Source: Flavobacteriales bacterium
Lineage (GTDB): Bacteria > Bacteroidota > Bacteroidia > Flavobacteriales_D > Crocinitomicaceae
Reading direction: 5' to 3'
Assembly: GCA_947491305.1 (NCBI GenBank)
Contig: CANLIL010000009.1
Span: forward strand, 1 to 64,000
DNA length: 64,000 nt
Position numbers and translations under genes: made by a program. This document shows, one piece after another, positions 54,332-61,670 of this stretch; position 1 is the stretch's first letter, and every line of letters begins with the position of its first letter. Under the pieces are notes generated by a model. It saw nothing but the letters and a program-made list of their open reading frames with translations. It searched no databases and was not told the origin of the DNA.

Positions 54332-56677
54332 TTATTTTTTAATAATGTTAAATTCTGTTCGTCTATTTTGTTGATGTTCTTCTTCTGAACACATTTTTTT
54401 ACTTTTTTTGTCACATGGACAGTTCATTAATAATTTCTTTTCACCATAGCCAACTCCTTTAATTCTGTTGGGATTAGTTATTTTATCTTGAATGTATTTT
54501 GTTGCTTTTTCAGCACGTTGTATTGATAAGGTTAAATTTTTATTTTCATCTCCTCTGCAATCTGTATGTGAACCAAGTTCAATAGCAATGTCTTGATTGT
54601 TATTTAGGAGTTCAATAATTTTATCTAATTCTTTTTTTGATTCATTTAATATTTCAAAACTACCTGTTGCGTAGTAAATTGGATTTAAGTGCAAAAGCTT
54701 TGATAAATCTTGACCAATTTCAATTTTAATAAGTTTAAAGGTTTCATCTATATCGTCCGACTTATTTCTATCAACTGTTAGGTTAAATGTATTACTTAAA
54801 TAATTCTCTTTTTTTAATTTGAATGTATATTTTATAGTGTCAGTTGATTCAAGTAATTTTAAAAAATTCAATGAAATTTGACCTTTATTATCCGTTTCTA
54901 AGGTTTCAATTAAATCAGTTTTAGTAAAAATTTCAACAGAAACTCCTTTAATAGGTTGATTCTGATCATCAACAATTGTGATGCATCTTTTTAATGCTTT
55001 TTTTGGTACAATTTGATAGTTATTAAAATCTATGGTGTATTCTTTGATTAGTTCTTCATACCCGCTATTACAGTTAGTTTGAAAATCTTCTTCATAAAAA
55101 GGTGAAGAATAGTTATCTTTTTTGAAACTAATGCTATATTTTGAACAAGCGTTAAATGGTGCTAATATTATTCCATCAGACATTCTTGGATAAAATTCTG
55201 TTAGTTCATTGGTTTTACAATTGATACATTTTAACGTAATAAAAAAAGATTCTGGTATCAACGTTGGTGCTTTGCTTTTTATTTTAACTTTTAAAAGATG
55301 TGCATTACTTTTACCAGTTGAAAATTGAAGTTGATAAATATCTTTTTCGCCTTTCCCTTTTTTTCTATTTGAACTTAAATAACCTATTTTATTATCAGCA
55401 GTTAAGCTAAAAAATAAATCGTCGCACGTGGAATTAATCGGTGTACCCATATTTACGGATAAGCTGTAGTTTTTTTCATTTTCGATTTTGGAATAAAACA
55501 CATCAAACCCGCCAATGCTTGATTTTCCATTAGAAGAAAAATACAATGTTTCATTATCAAATGATAAAAAAGGCGATTCTTCATCGTAAGCGGTATTTAT
55601 GGAAGGACCTAAGTTAATGGCAGCACTCCAATTTCCATCCGCTAACAATTCTTTTTTATAAATATCTCTACCGCCATAACCTCCTGGTTTATTGGATACA
55701 AAATACATCTTTTTTTGATCCGCAGCTAAACAAAAATGCGATTCCCATGATGCGGTGTTAATGCCTTCTTCATTTAGCGTTTTAGGAATTCCAAATGTTC
55801 CATCTTTATAACTTGCTTCAAAAATATCGCCATCTCCAGCGACATCATTGTAGATAAAAAGTTGGCGTTCATTTAAGGTAATCCCAATAGATGCTTCATT
55901 TCTTTCAGGTAAACAGAATTCTAATTTTTTAGGTTTGCTCCATGAGGAGTCAGCTGATTTTTGGCTAAAATAGATGTCTTCAAAATAATCATTCGTACTT
56001 TCATCTTTATCCGATTCGTTGGCTTTGTCAAACCATTGTCTCTTAGCGGTGAAATAAATTGTTTTTCCGTCAAATGAAACAACAGATGCATATTCTGATT
56101 TTTTGGTATTAAGCGTATTGCTTTCACTTGCGATTGAAACTTGCGAATTATTGCTAATTGTTTTAGCATGATTGCATTGTTCAATTTTTAAAGTTGCTTC
56201 TGATAATAGCGGAGATTTACGTTCTGATAATTGAATAAACTTTTGAAATGTTTCAATTGCCAAATCTAATTGATTGTTCATGTGATAACATTTCCCCAAG
56301 TGAAACAAAGCATCTGTTGAAGCACTTTTTTCACTTGAAGAATACATGTCGTAATTTTTGTCGGTATTTTCGACTGCTTTTTCTAGATAAGCAAGCGCTT
56401 TTTCAAAATTCTCATTTAAAGCTAATAGAACAAATCCTTTTCTATAATTATAATTACAGCTTGTTGGATTTATAGTTAATAATTTATCAATTAAAATTTC
56501 GGATAGAAAAAAATAATTTTCTTGCAACAATTCTGAAGAACCAACTAATATTTCTTGTTCAGATCCTGTTCGAGCCAATCTTCGAATTTCGATTTCGGAT
56601 TTTTGACTAAATAATAGATTAGTCGAAATAATGGCTATACTAAAAGATATACTTTTAATTAAGTTAAGTGGTTTCAT
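54332..56677 (-). CDS. PorE-like TPR/propeller/CRD/OmpA protein, upstream copy
   Basis: The 781-residue paralogue of the gene at 51935 has the same order: signal peptide (ending LLFSQ, no lipobox), TPR-like part, PD40 propeller (with SNKPGGYGGRDIYKKELL and SNGKSSIGGFDVFYS), a Cys-containing beta region (LKCINCKTNELTEF), a carboxypeptidase-regulatory-like domain (about 570-640) and an OmpA end with LGSHTDCRGDENKNLTLSIQRAEKATKYI, so peptidoglycan binding is likely preserved. It begins 20 bases before the end of the E2 gene in transcription order and probably shares its transcript. It is the first of the tandem copies. Confidence 0.83.
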   Translation of the reverse strand: MKPLNLIKSISFSIAIISTNLLFSQKSEIEIRRLARTGSEQEILVGSSELLQENYFFLSEILIDKLLTINPTSCNYNYRKGFVLLALNENFEKALAYLEKAVENTDKNYDMYSSSEKSASTDALFHLGKCYHMNNQLDLAIETFQKFIQLSERKSPLLSEATLKIEQCNHAKTISNNSQVSIASESNTLNTKKSEYASVVSFDGKTIYFTAKRQWFDKANESDKDESTNDYFEDIYFSQKSADSSWSKPKKLEFCLPERNEASIGITLNERQLFIYNDVAGDGDIFEASYKDGTFGIPKTLNEEGINTASWESHFCLAADQKKMYFVSNKPGGYGGRDIYKKELLADGNWSAAINLGPSINTAYDEESPFLSFDNETLYFSSNGKSSIGGFDVFYSKIENEKNYSLSVNMGTPINSTCDDLFFSLTADNKIGYLSSNRKKGKGEKDIYQLQFSTGKSNAHLLKVKIKSKAPTLIPESFFITLKCINCKTNELTEFYPRMSDGIILAPFNACSKYSISFKKDNYSSPFYEEDFQTNCNSGYEELIKEYTIDFNNYQIVPKKALKRCITIVDDQNQPIKGVSVEIFTKTDLIETLETDNKGQISLNFLKLLESTDTIKYTFKLKKENYLSNTFNLTVDRNKSDDIDETFKLIKIEIGQDLSKLLHLNPIYYATGSFEILNESKKELDKIIELLNNNQDIAIELGSHTDCRGDENKNLTLSIQRAEKATKYIQDKITNPNRIKGVGYGEKKLLMNCPCDKKSKKMCSEEEHQQNRRTEFNIIKK

Positions 56678-56696
56678 GAAAATTGGTTTTGTTTAT

Positions 56697-58049
56697 TTAT
56701 AATTCTCTATTTTCGTCAAATTGTTCTAAGTAATCAGCAACTCTTCTAACAAATTGTCCGCCTAATGATCCATCAACAACACGGTGGTCATATGAATGCG
56801 ATAAATACATTTTGTGACGAATACCGATGAAATCACCATGAGGTGTTTCAATTACAGCGGGTACTTTACGAATGGCACCCAATGCTAAAATTGCAACTTG
56901 TGGTTGATTGATAATTGGTGTCCCCATTACATTCCCAAATGAACCTACATTTGTAACTGTAAATGTTCCTCCTTGTATATCTTCTGGTTTCAATTTATTG
57001 TTACGTGCATTGTTTGCTAATTCGTTCACAGATTTAGTTAAACCAACTAAATTCATACGGTCTGCATTTTTAATTACTGGAACAATTAAATTCCCTGAAG
57101 GTAAAGCTGTTGCCATACCAATATTGATATCTTTACGTTTAATAATTGTTGTTCCGCTTACTGAAACATTAATCATCGGGAAATCTTTGATTGCTTTTAC
57201 GATTGCTTCAATAATAATAGGGGTGAAGGTAATATTTTCACCTTCTCTTTCAGCGAATCCTTTTTTAACTTTAGTTCTCCAATTAACGATTTCTGTCACA
57301 TCTGCTTCAACATACGAAGTAACGTGAGGTGCAACATGAACAGACATCACCATGTGATCAGCGATTAATTTTCGCATACGGTCCATTTCAATGATTTCAT
57401 CTCCTGGATTAGGAACCACAATAGGTGTTTTAATTGAAGTCAAAAAGTGTGCTCCGTTATCTGATGCGGGCATTGAAGGAGCAACTCTTGGAGTGTCTTG
57501 AATTGTTACTACTCCAGCAGTACTAGCAACTTTTGGCTGCGAGCCTCTTGTTTCAATGTATTCTAAAATATCTTTTTTGGTTACGCGACCGCCTTGACCA
57601 GATCCAGTAATTGAATCTAATTCGCTTAAAGCAATTCCTTCTTTCTCTGCAATGCTTTTTACCAAAGGAGAATAGAATTTATCAGATTTGTCGTAATTAT
57701 TAGAAACGACTGCTTCAATTGTTGCATTTATCTCAACTTCGGTTGTTGGAACTTCAACGACTGAAGGCGTTATTTTTTCTTCTATTGGTGCAGCAACTGT
57801 TGAATCACCATCCGTTGAAATGATTGCAATTACATCGCCAACTTGTGCAACTTGATCTTTTTCAAAAAAACATTTAACCAAAATACCAGCAGCTTCAGAA
57901 GGCAATTCATTGTCCACTTTATCTGTAGCGACTTCTACTAATGGTTCGTCCATTTCCACTGAATCGCCAATGTTTTTCAACCAATTTGTGATAGTTGCCT
58001 CTGTTACGCTTTCTCCCATTTTAGGAAGTCTGATTTCAATTTGTGCCAT
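56697..58049 (-). CDS. 2-oxoacid dehydrogenase E2 (dihydrolipoyl acyltransferase)
   Basis: The 450-residue E2 core carries acyl groups in a 2-oxoacid dehydrogenase complex. It has an N-terminal lipoyl domain (about 1-80) with the lipoyl Lys44 in EVATDKVDNELP, an E3-binding domain (about 125-160, YSPLVKSIAEKEG and GSGQGGRVTKKDILEY) and the C-terminal acyltransferase domain with SYDHRVVDGSLGG (His422 and Asp426 of the HxxxDG motif). Pyruvate, 2-oxoglutarate and branched-chain versions cannot be separated from the sequence; no E1 or E3 gene is next to it. A TACTTTTG promoter box precedes it, and the PorE-like gene follows. Confidence 0.9.
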   Translation of the reverse strand: MAQIEIRLPKMGESVTEATITNWLKNIGDSVEMDEPLVEVATDKVDNELPSEAAGILVKCFFEKDQVAQVGDVIAIISTDGDSTVAAPIEEKITPSVVEVPTTEVEINATIEAVVSNNYDKSDKFYSPLVKSIAEKEGIALSELDSITGSGQGGRVTKKDILEYIETRGSQPKVASTAGVVTIQDTPRVAPSMPASDNGAHFLTSIKTPIVVPNPGDEIIEMDRMRKLIADHMVMSVHVAPHVTSYVEADVTEIVNWRTKVKKGFAEREGENITFTPIIIEAIVKAIKDFPMINVSVSGTTIIKRKDINIGMATALPSGNLIVPVIKNADRMNLVGLTKSVNELANNARNNKLKPEDIQGGTFTVTNVGSFGNVMGTPIINQPQVAILALGAIRKVPAVIETPHGDFIGIRHKMYLSHSYDHRVVDGSLGGQFVRRVADYLEQFDENREL

Positions 58050-58075
58050 TTTTTACTAAATGAATTTTATGCTTG

Positions 58076-58083
58076 CAAAAGTA
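58076..58083 (-). promoter_or_regulatory. -7 promoter box (TACTTTTG) of the E2 gene
   Basis: Full match to TAnnTTTG on the minus strand, 26 bases before the ATG at 58049. Confidence 0.5.
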
Positions 58084-58122
58084 AGTGAAAAAATGATTTT
58101 ATACAATAAAGTTCGCTTAGAT

Positions 58123-60072
58123 TTAACGATCTAATTTTTTGAATGCTTTGGATACAATCGTAAAGTCCTTAACTACTTTGTAATCACGTGCATAGATTAA
58201 GTTTAATTTATCAGTGATTGAATCATCATTAAATGTTAATTCATCTGCTGGGTGAAGAATGCCAGGTTTGATTCTTGGAAGATCAATGGTTGTTGTGTTT
58301 TGTTCTTGGTAACCAACTATAGATTTTTTACCAATTAAAACGTTTAATAAGTTTTGAATGAATTTTTTACGATTCTTTACTGCAAATAAAAAGATAGGGG
58401 AACTTATTAAAAAGAAAAGACTTACCAAGACATCAAACGTTCTTTTGGTTCGAATGTTTTCTTCTTTTGTAATTGAGTTAATGTTGAGTACGTATAAATC
58501 ACCTGCAGTTTCAATTGAATTGCTTCCAATGAGCGATAAACTATCGGGTTGTGCAATTTTAAAATCTGTTTTTTCAGCATTGATTTTAGTCATCCAAAAG
58601 ATAATGGATTGCGCTGACGTGTCTTTTGCACAAAAAATAATTTCGTTAATCTGATGAATAAACGTAATTTGATCCAATTGATTCAGCGTTCCAATCGATT
58701 CATTCTCTTTGTCGTTTATTGAAACATAAAGAATTTCATCGATTTCGTCATTGGTTTGTTTCAGGATTTCTTTTACACGGTTAAATTCTTCTAATCCACC
58801 AACAATGGCAAACTTTTTGTTTTTTCTTCGTGTCAAGTTGAATTTTTTACCAATGATAAAGTGCAATGCAATTCTACTAATGGTGTAGTACAGAAAAATA
58901 CCAACAGCAGCGATCAATATAAACAAACGAGAGAATTGCCAAGCTTTTGGAAGTAATGCGTAAACAACAAGTATAATAAGCGTTCCAATGAGGTTTCCTT
59001 TTATAATTTTTTTAATTTTTAATGGAGCATCGTAACCTCCATGGAATAAAATGCTAAGAATCCAAATTAATGCATAAGCAGGAAATGCGATATGTGTAAT
59101 CGTTTCAGGAAATGAAATTTGTTCAACTTTCCATTGATTCGAAAGGATGTTAAAACCAAATAGAATAACACAGAAATCGACAATTGGCAGAAATGATTGT
59201 TTAATAAATCGCGCTGAAATTGCTAAAAATGCTCTAAAATAAATGGCTAAATGAATGAAAAAAGAGAATAGCTTCGCATTTTTTTGTGAAAAATGTTTTT
59301 TAGCAAAAATGATCATTGCTTTGTAAAAAACAAACACATAATTGACCGAACTTTTTTTAGTACTTTCTCCTTTGTAATGAATGATTCTTGTTTCAGGAAA
59401 ATAAACATTGTTGTATCCACCTTTTTGAATGCGGTAAGAAAGGTCAATATCTTCACCGTACATGAAAAATGCTTCGTCCAATAAGCCCACTTTGTCTATT
59501 GCTTCTTTGCGCATTAACATAAAAGCGCCACTTAAAATATCAATTTCATTGGTTTCAAATTCACTTAAATGTCCCGCATGGTATTGTCCGAATTTCTTAG
59601 ATTTTGGAAACAATTTAGAAAGACCAAAAATCTTGTAAAAAGCAACAGCAGGCGATGGAAGTCCGCGTTTTGATTCTGGTAAAAATTGTCCTTTCCCATC
59701 CAGCATACGTACGCCTAAACCTCCAGTTTTTGGATGAGCATCCATGTATTCGATGACTTTTGAAAAAGTATCTTCTTCAACTACTGTATCTGGATTCAAT
59801 AATAAAATGTATTCAGCGTCTGCAAGGAGAATACCTTGGTTGTTCGCTTTTGAAAATCCTTTGTTGTCTTTGTTGGCAATTAAATTAAATTGAGGAAACT
59901 TACGTTCAACCATTTCCACCGAACCGTCAATTGAATTATTGTCAATTACAAAAACCTGACCTGAAACATTTTCTAGTGCTTTTTGAACAGAATTCAAACA
60001 TTGCTCTAAAAAAAACTCGACATTGTAATTTACAATGATGACAGCTATTTTGTATTTAAAGGGTTGAGTCAA
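58123..60072 (-). CDS. GT2 glycosyltransferase fused to a degenerate sugar-phosphate transferase
   Basis: The 649-residue protein begins with a GT-A glycosyltransferase domain (about residues 1-230): VIIVNYNVEFFLEQCLNSVQ, LLLNPDTVVEEDTF with the DxD-like site and FFMYGEDIDLSYR. Then come several membrane helices (about 265-400), a Rossmann-like domain (FAIVGGLEEFNRVKEIL, INEIIFCAKDT) as in polyprenyl glycosylphosphotransferases, and a short end with TKRTFDVLVSLFFLISSPIF, GKKSIVGY, RIKPGIL and YARDYKVVKDF. The end lacks the catalytic K-F-R-T-M and D-E-L-P-Q blocks found in active transferases. The start is TTG 60072, 5 bases after ridA; no nearby ATG fits. Confidence 0.82.
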   Translation of the reverse strand: MTQPFKYKIAVIIVNYNVEFFLEQCLNSVQKALENVSGQVFVIDNNSIDGSVEMVERKFPQFNLIANKDNKGFSKANNQGILLADAEYILLLNPDTVVEEDTFSKVIEYMDAHPKTGGLGVRMLDGKGQFLPESKRGLPSPAVAFYKIFGLSKLFPKSKKFGQYHAGHLSEFETNEIDILSGAFMLMRKEAIDKVGLLDEAFFMYGEDIDLSYRIQKGGYNNVYFPETRIIHYKGESTKKSSVNYVFVFYKAMIIFAKKHFSQKNAKLFSFFIHLAIYFRAFLAISARFIKQSFLPIVDFCVILFGFNILSNQWKVEQISFPETITHIAFPAYALIWILSILFHGGYDAPLKIKKIIKGNLIGTLIILVVYALLPKAWQFSRLFILIAAVGIFLYYTISRIALHFIIGKKFNLTRRKNKKFAIVGGLEEFNRVKEILKQTNDEIDEILYVSINDKENESIGTLNQLDQITFIHQINEIIFCAKDTSAQSIIFWMTKINAEKTDFKIAQPDSLSLIGSNSIETAGDLYVLNINSITKEENIRTKRTFDVLVSLFFLISSPIFLFAVKNRKKFIQNLLNVLIGKKSIVGYQEQNTTTIDLPRIKPGILHPADELTFNDDSITDKLNLIYARDYKVVKDFTIVSKAFKKLDR

Positions 60073-60077
60073 TTTGC

Positions 60078-60455
60078 TTATTTTTTAGCGATACATGAAA
60101 TTTCTATCGATACATTCATTGGTAATTTCACCACTTGAACAGTTTCTCTTGCAGGTGGGCAATCTGAAAAATAGCTGCTGTAAACAGCGTTCATTGCAGC
60201 GAAATCTTCCATGTTAGTTAGAAAGATTGAACATTTAACAATGTCAGACAGTTGCATGTTTGCTTCTGTTAACAAAGCTGTAATGTTTTTTAAGATTTGA
60301 TGTGTTGCTTCTTCGATGGTTGCTAAAACAAGTTCTCCTGTAAATGGATTTAAAGGAATTTGTCCGCTAACGTACAACGTATCATTTGATAATATCGCTT
60401 GACTATATGGTCCGATTGGCGCAGGAGCACCAGGAATTTGTATTGCTTTTTTCAT
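60078..60455 (-). CDS. RidA-family enamine/imine deaminase
   Basis: The 125-residue protein matches the RidA/YjgF family, which hydrolyses reactive enamine or imine intermediates from PLP enzymes. Motifs are GAPAPIGPYSQAI near the start, LYVSGQIPLNPFTGELV, the central HQILKNITALL and PPARETVQVVKLPMNVSIEISCIAKK at the end, with the catalytic Arg in PPAR. Length is normal. It is transcribed with the downstream glycosyltransferase gene, 5 bases apart. Confidence 0.95.
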   Translation of the reverse strand: MKKAIQIPGAPAPIGPYSQAILSNDTLYVSGQIPLNPFTGELVLATIEEATHQILKNITALLTEANMQLSDIVKCSIFLTNMEDFAAMNAVYSSYFSDCPPARETVQVVKLPMNVSIEISCIAKK

Positions 60456-60465
60456 AGTTATATCA

Positions 60466-60473
60466 CAAAAGTA
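60466..60473 (-). promoter_or_regulatory. -7 promoter box (TACTTTTG) of the RidA gene
   Basis: Full match to TAnnTTTG on the minus strand, 10 bases before the ATG at 60455, leaving a leader of only about 6 bases. Confidence 0.45.
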
Positions 60474-60498
60474 AACATGTATTTTTTGATTTTTACAT

Positions 60499-60506
60499 TA
60501 ACTTTG
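60499..60506 (+). promoter_or_regulatory. -7 promoter box (TAACTTTG) of the amidotransferase gene
   Basis: Full match to TAnnTTTG, 29 bases before the TTG start at 60536. It faces the RidA promoter across a divergent region of 80 bases. Confidence 0.5.
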
Positions 60507-60535
60507 TACAAGTTTAAGAATTAAAGCTAAATTAA

Positions 60536-61096
60536 TTGAAAGTTCTTCTCATAGATTTTTACGATTCCTTTACATTTTTGATTGCGCATTACCTTGAAAG
60601 TTGTGGGGCAGAGGTAGAAGTTGTCGAGGATAAGAAAATCGTATTAGCGGAAATTGAGCACTTTGATGCCATTGTTTTTTCTCCTGGTCCGGGTTTACCA
60701 AAAGAAACGCGTTCCATGTTAAAAGTTTTAGAACAGTATGCTGGTAAAAAGAAAATCTTAGGAATTTGTTTGGGAATGCAAGGAATTGCTGAGTATTATG
60801 GCAATGAACTGTACAACCAAGTTCAGGTAAAACATGGTGTTTCTGAAAAAATCAATATTTTTAATTCAACGACACTTTTTAAACAGTTACCGAAATCATT
60901 TCAAGTAGGATTGTATCACAGTTGGGCTGTAACTTTAAATACAGCATCTGAAATGAAACAAATCGCACTTTCAGAAAACAATGTTATTATGGCGATTCAA
61001 CATGCTTCAAAACCAATTTATGGTGTGCAATTTCACCCAGAGTCGATTTTAACAGAAAATGGAAAAGAAATTTTTAAGAATTTTTTATTCCTGTAA
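60536..61096 (+). CDS. Anthranilate/aminodeoxychorismate synthase glutamine amidotransferase subunit
   Basis: The 186-residue protein is a type I glutamine amidotransferase of the TrpG/PabA group, which supplies ammonia to chorismate-using synthases for tryptophan or folate. Its start VLLIDFYDSFTFLIAHYL is the family N-terminus, the nucleophile is Cys78 in ILGICLGMQGIAEYYG, and the His-Glu pair is in VQFHPESIL. The start is TTG 60536; it is at the expected place for the family and no ATG lies nearby. The synthase subunit is not in the window, so TrpG and PabA cannot be told apart. Confidence 0.9.
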   Translation: MKVLLIDFYDSFTFLIAHYLESCGAEVEVVEDKKIVLAEIEHFDAIVFSPGPGLPKETRSMLKVLEQYAGKKKILGICLGMQGIAEYYGNELYNQVQVKHGVSEKINIFNSTTLFKQLPKSFQVGLYHSWAVTLNTASEMKQIALSENNVIMAIQHASKPIYGVQFHPESILTENGKEIFKNFLFL

Positions 61097-61104
61097 TAAT
61101 TTAC

Positions 61105-61112
61105 TATGTTTG
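61105..61112 (+). promoter_or_regulatory. -7 promoter box (TATGTTTG) of the DUF2147 gene
   Basis: Full match to TAnnTTTG, 23 bases before the ATG at 61136. It overlaps the ATG at 61106, which therefore is not the start. Confidence 0.45.
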
Positions 61113-61135
61113 AAAAAATAAAAATTGAATATACT

Positions 61136-61564
61136 ATGAAAATTACGCTATTAATTGCAAGCATTTTTATCTCGTTTTTGACGTTTTCTCAAACATGCGT
61201 TGGGAAATGGACAACAATTGACGATGAAACAGGTAAGAAAAAATCAATCGTTGAATTGTACAAAGTAGACGGTAAATTGTACGGAAAAATTGTTCATTTG
61301 TATCCCCGAGAAGGACGTGAAGACAATCCAAAATGTAAAAAATGTACGGACGATCGAAAAGGTCAGCCAATTTTAGGAATGCAAATTGCACGTGGTTTAA
61401 ATTGGGATGGAGAAGAATGGGAAGATGGAACAATCTTGGATCCTGAAATCGGAAAAGTATATACTGTAAAAATGTGGTTAGAACCAGGCAATCCAAACTA
61501 TTTAAATGTAAGAGGATATATTGGAATTTTATATCGAACACAAAAATGGATTCGTACAGAATAA
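61136..61564 (+). CDS. DUF2147 exported protein
   Basis: The 142-residue protein has a signal peptide (KITLLIASIFISFLTFSQ) and a DUF2147 beta-barrel-like domain: GKWTTIDDETGKKKSIVELYK, GKLYGKIVHLYPREGRED, CKKCTDDRKGQPILGMQI, GTILDPEIGKVYTVKMWLE and VRGYIGILYRTQKW. The family is periplasmic with no known reaction. The start is ATG 61136; the frame begins at 61106 within the promoter box. A terminator follows. Confidence 0.88.
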   Translation: MKITLLIASIFISFLTFSQTCVGKWTTIDDETGKKKSIVELYKVDGKLYGKIVHLYPREGREDNPKCKKCTDDRKGQPILGMQIARGLNWDGEEWEDGTILDPEIGKVYTVKMWLEPGNPNYLNVRGYIGILYRTQKWIRTE

Positions 61565-61580
61565 AATAAATATTCAACTT

Positions 61581-61610
61581 AAAAGACTACAGTTTGTAGT
61601 CTTTTTTTTT
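61581..61610 (+). terminator. Intrinsic terminator after the DUF2147 gene
   Basis: AAAAGACTAC / GTAGTCTTTT stem of 10 base pairs with a 5-base loop and a long T run. Confidence 0.88.
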
Positions 61611-61670
61611 GCATTTTAAAAAACAAAAACCTTACTTTTTTGTTTCATTTTTTTAATTAATTAAACAAGC

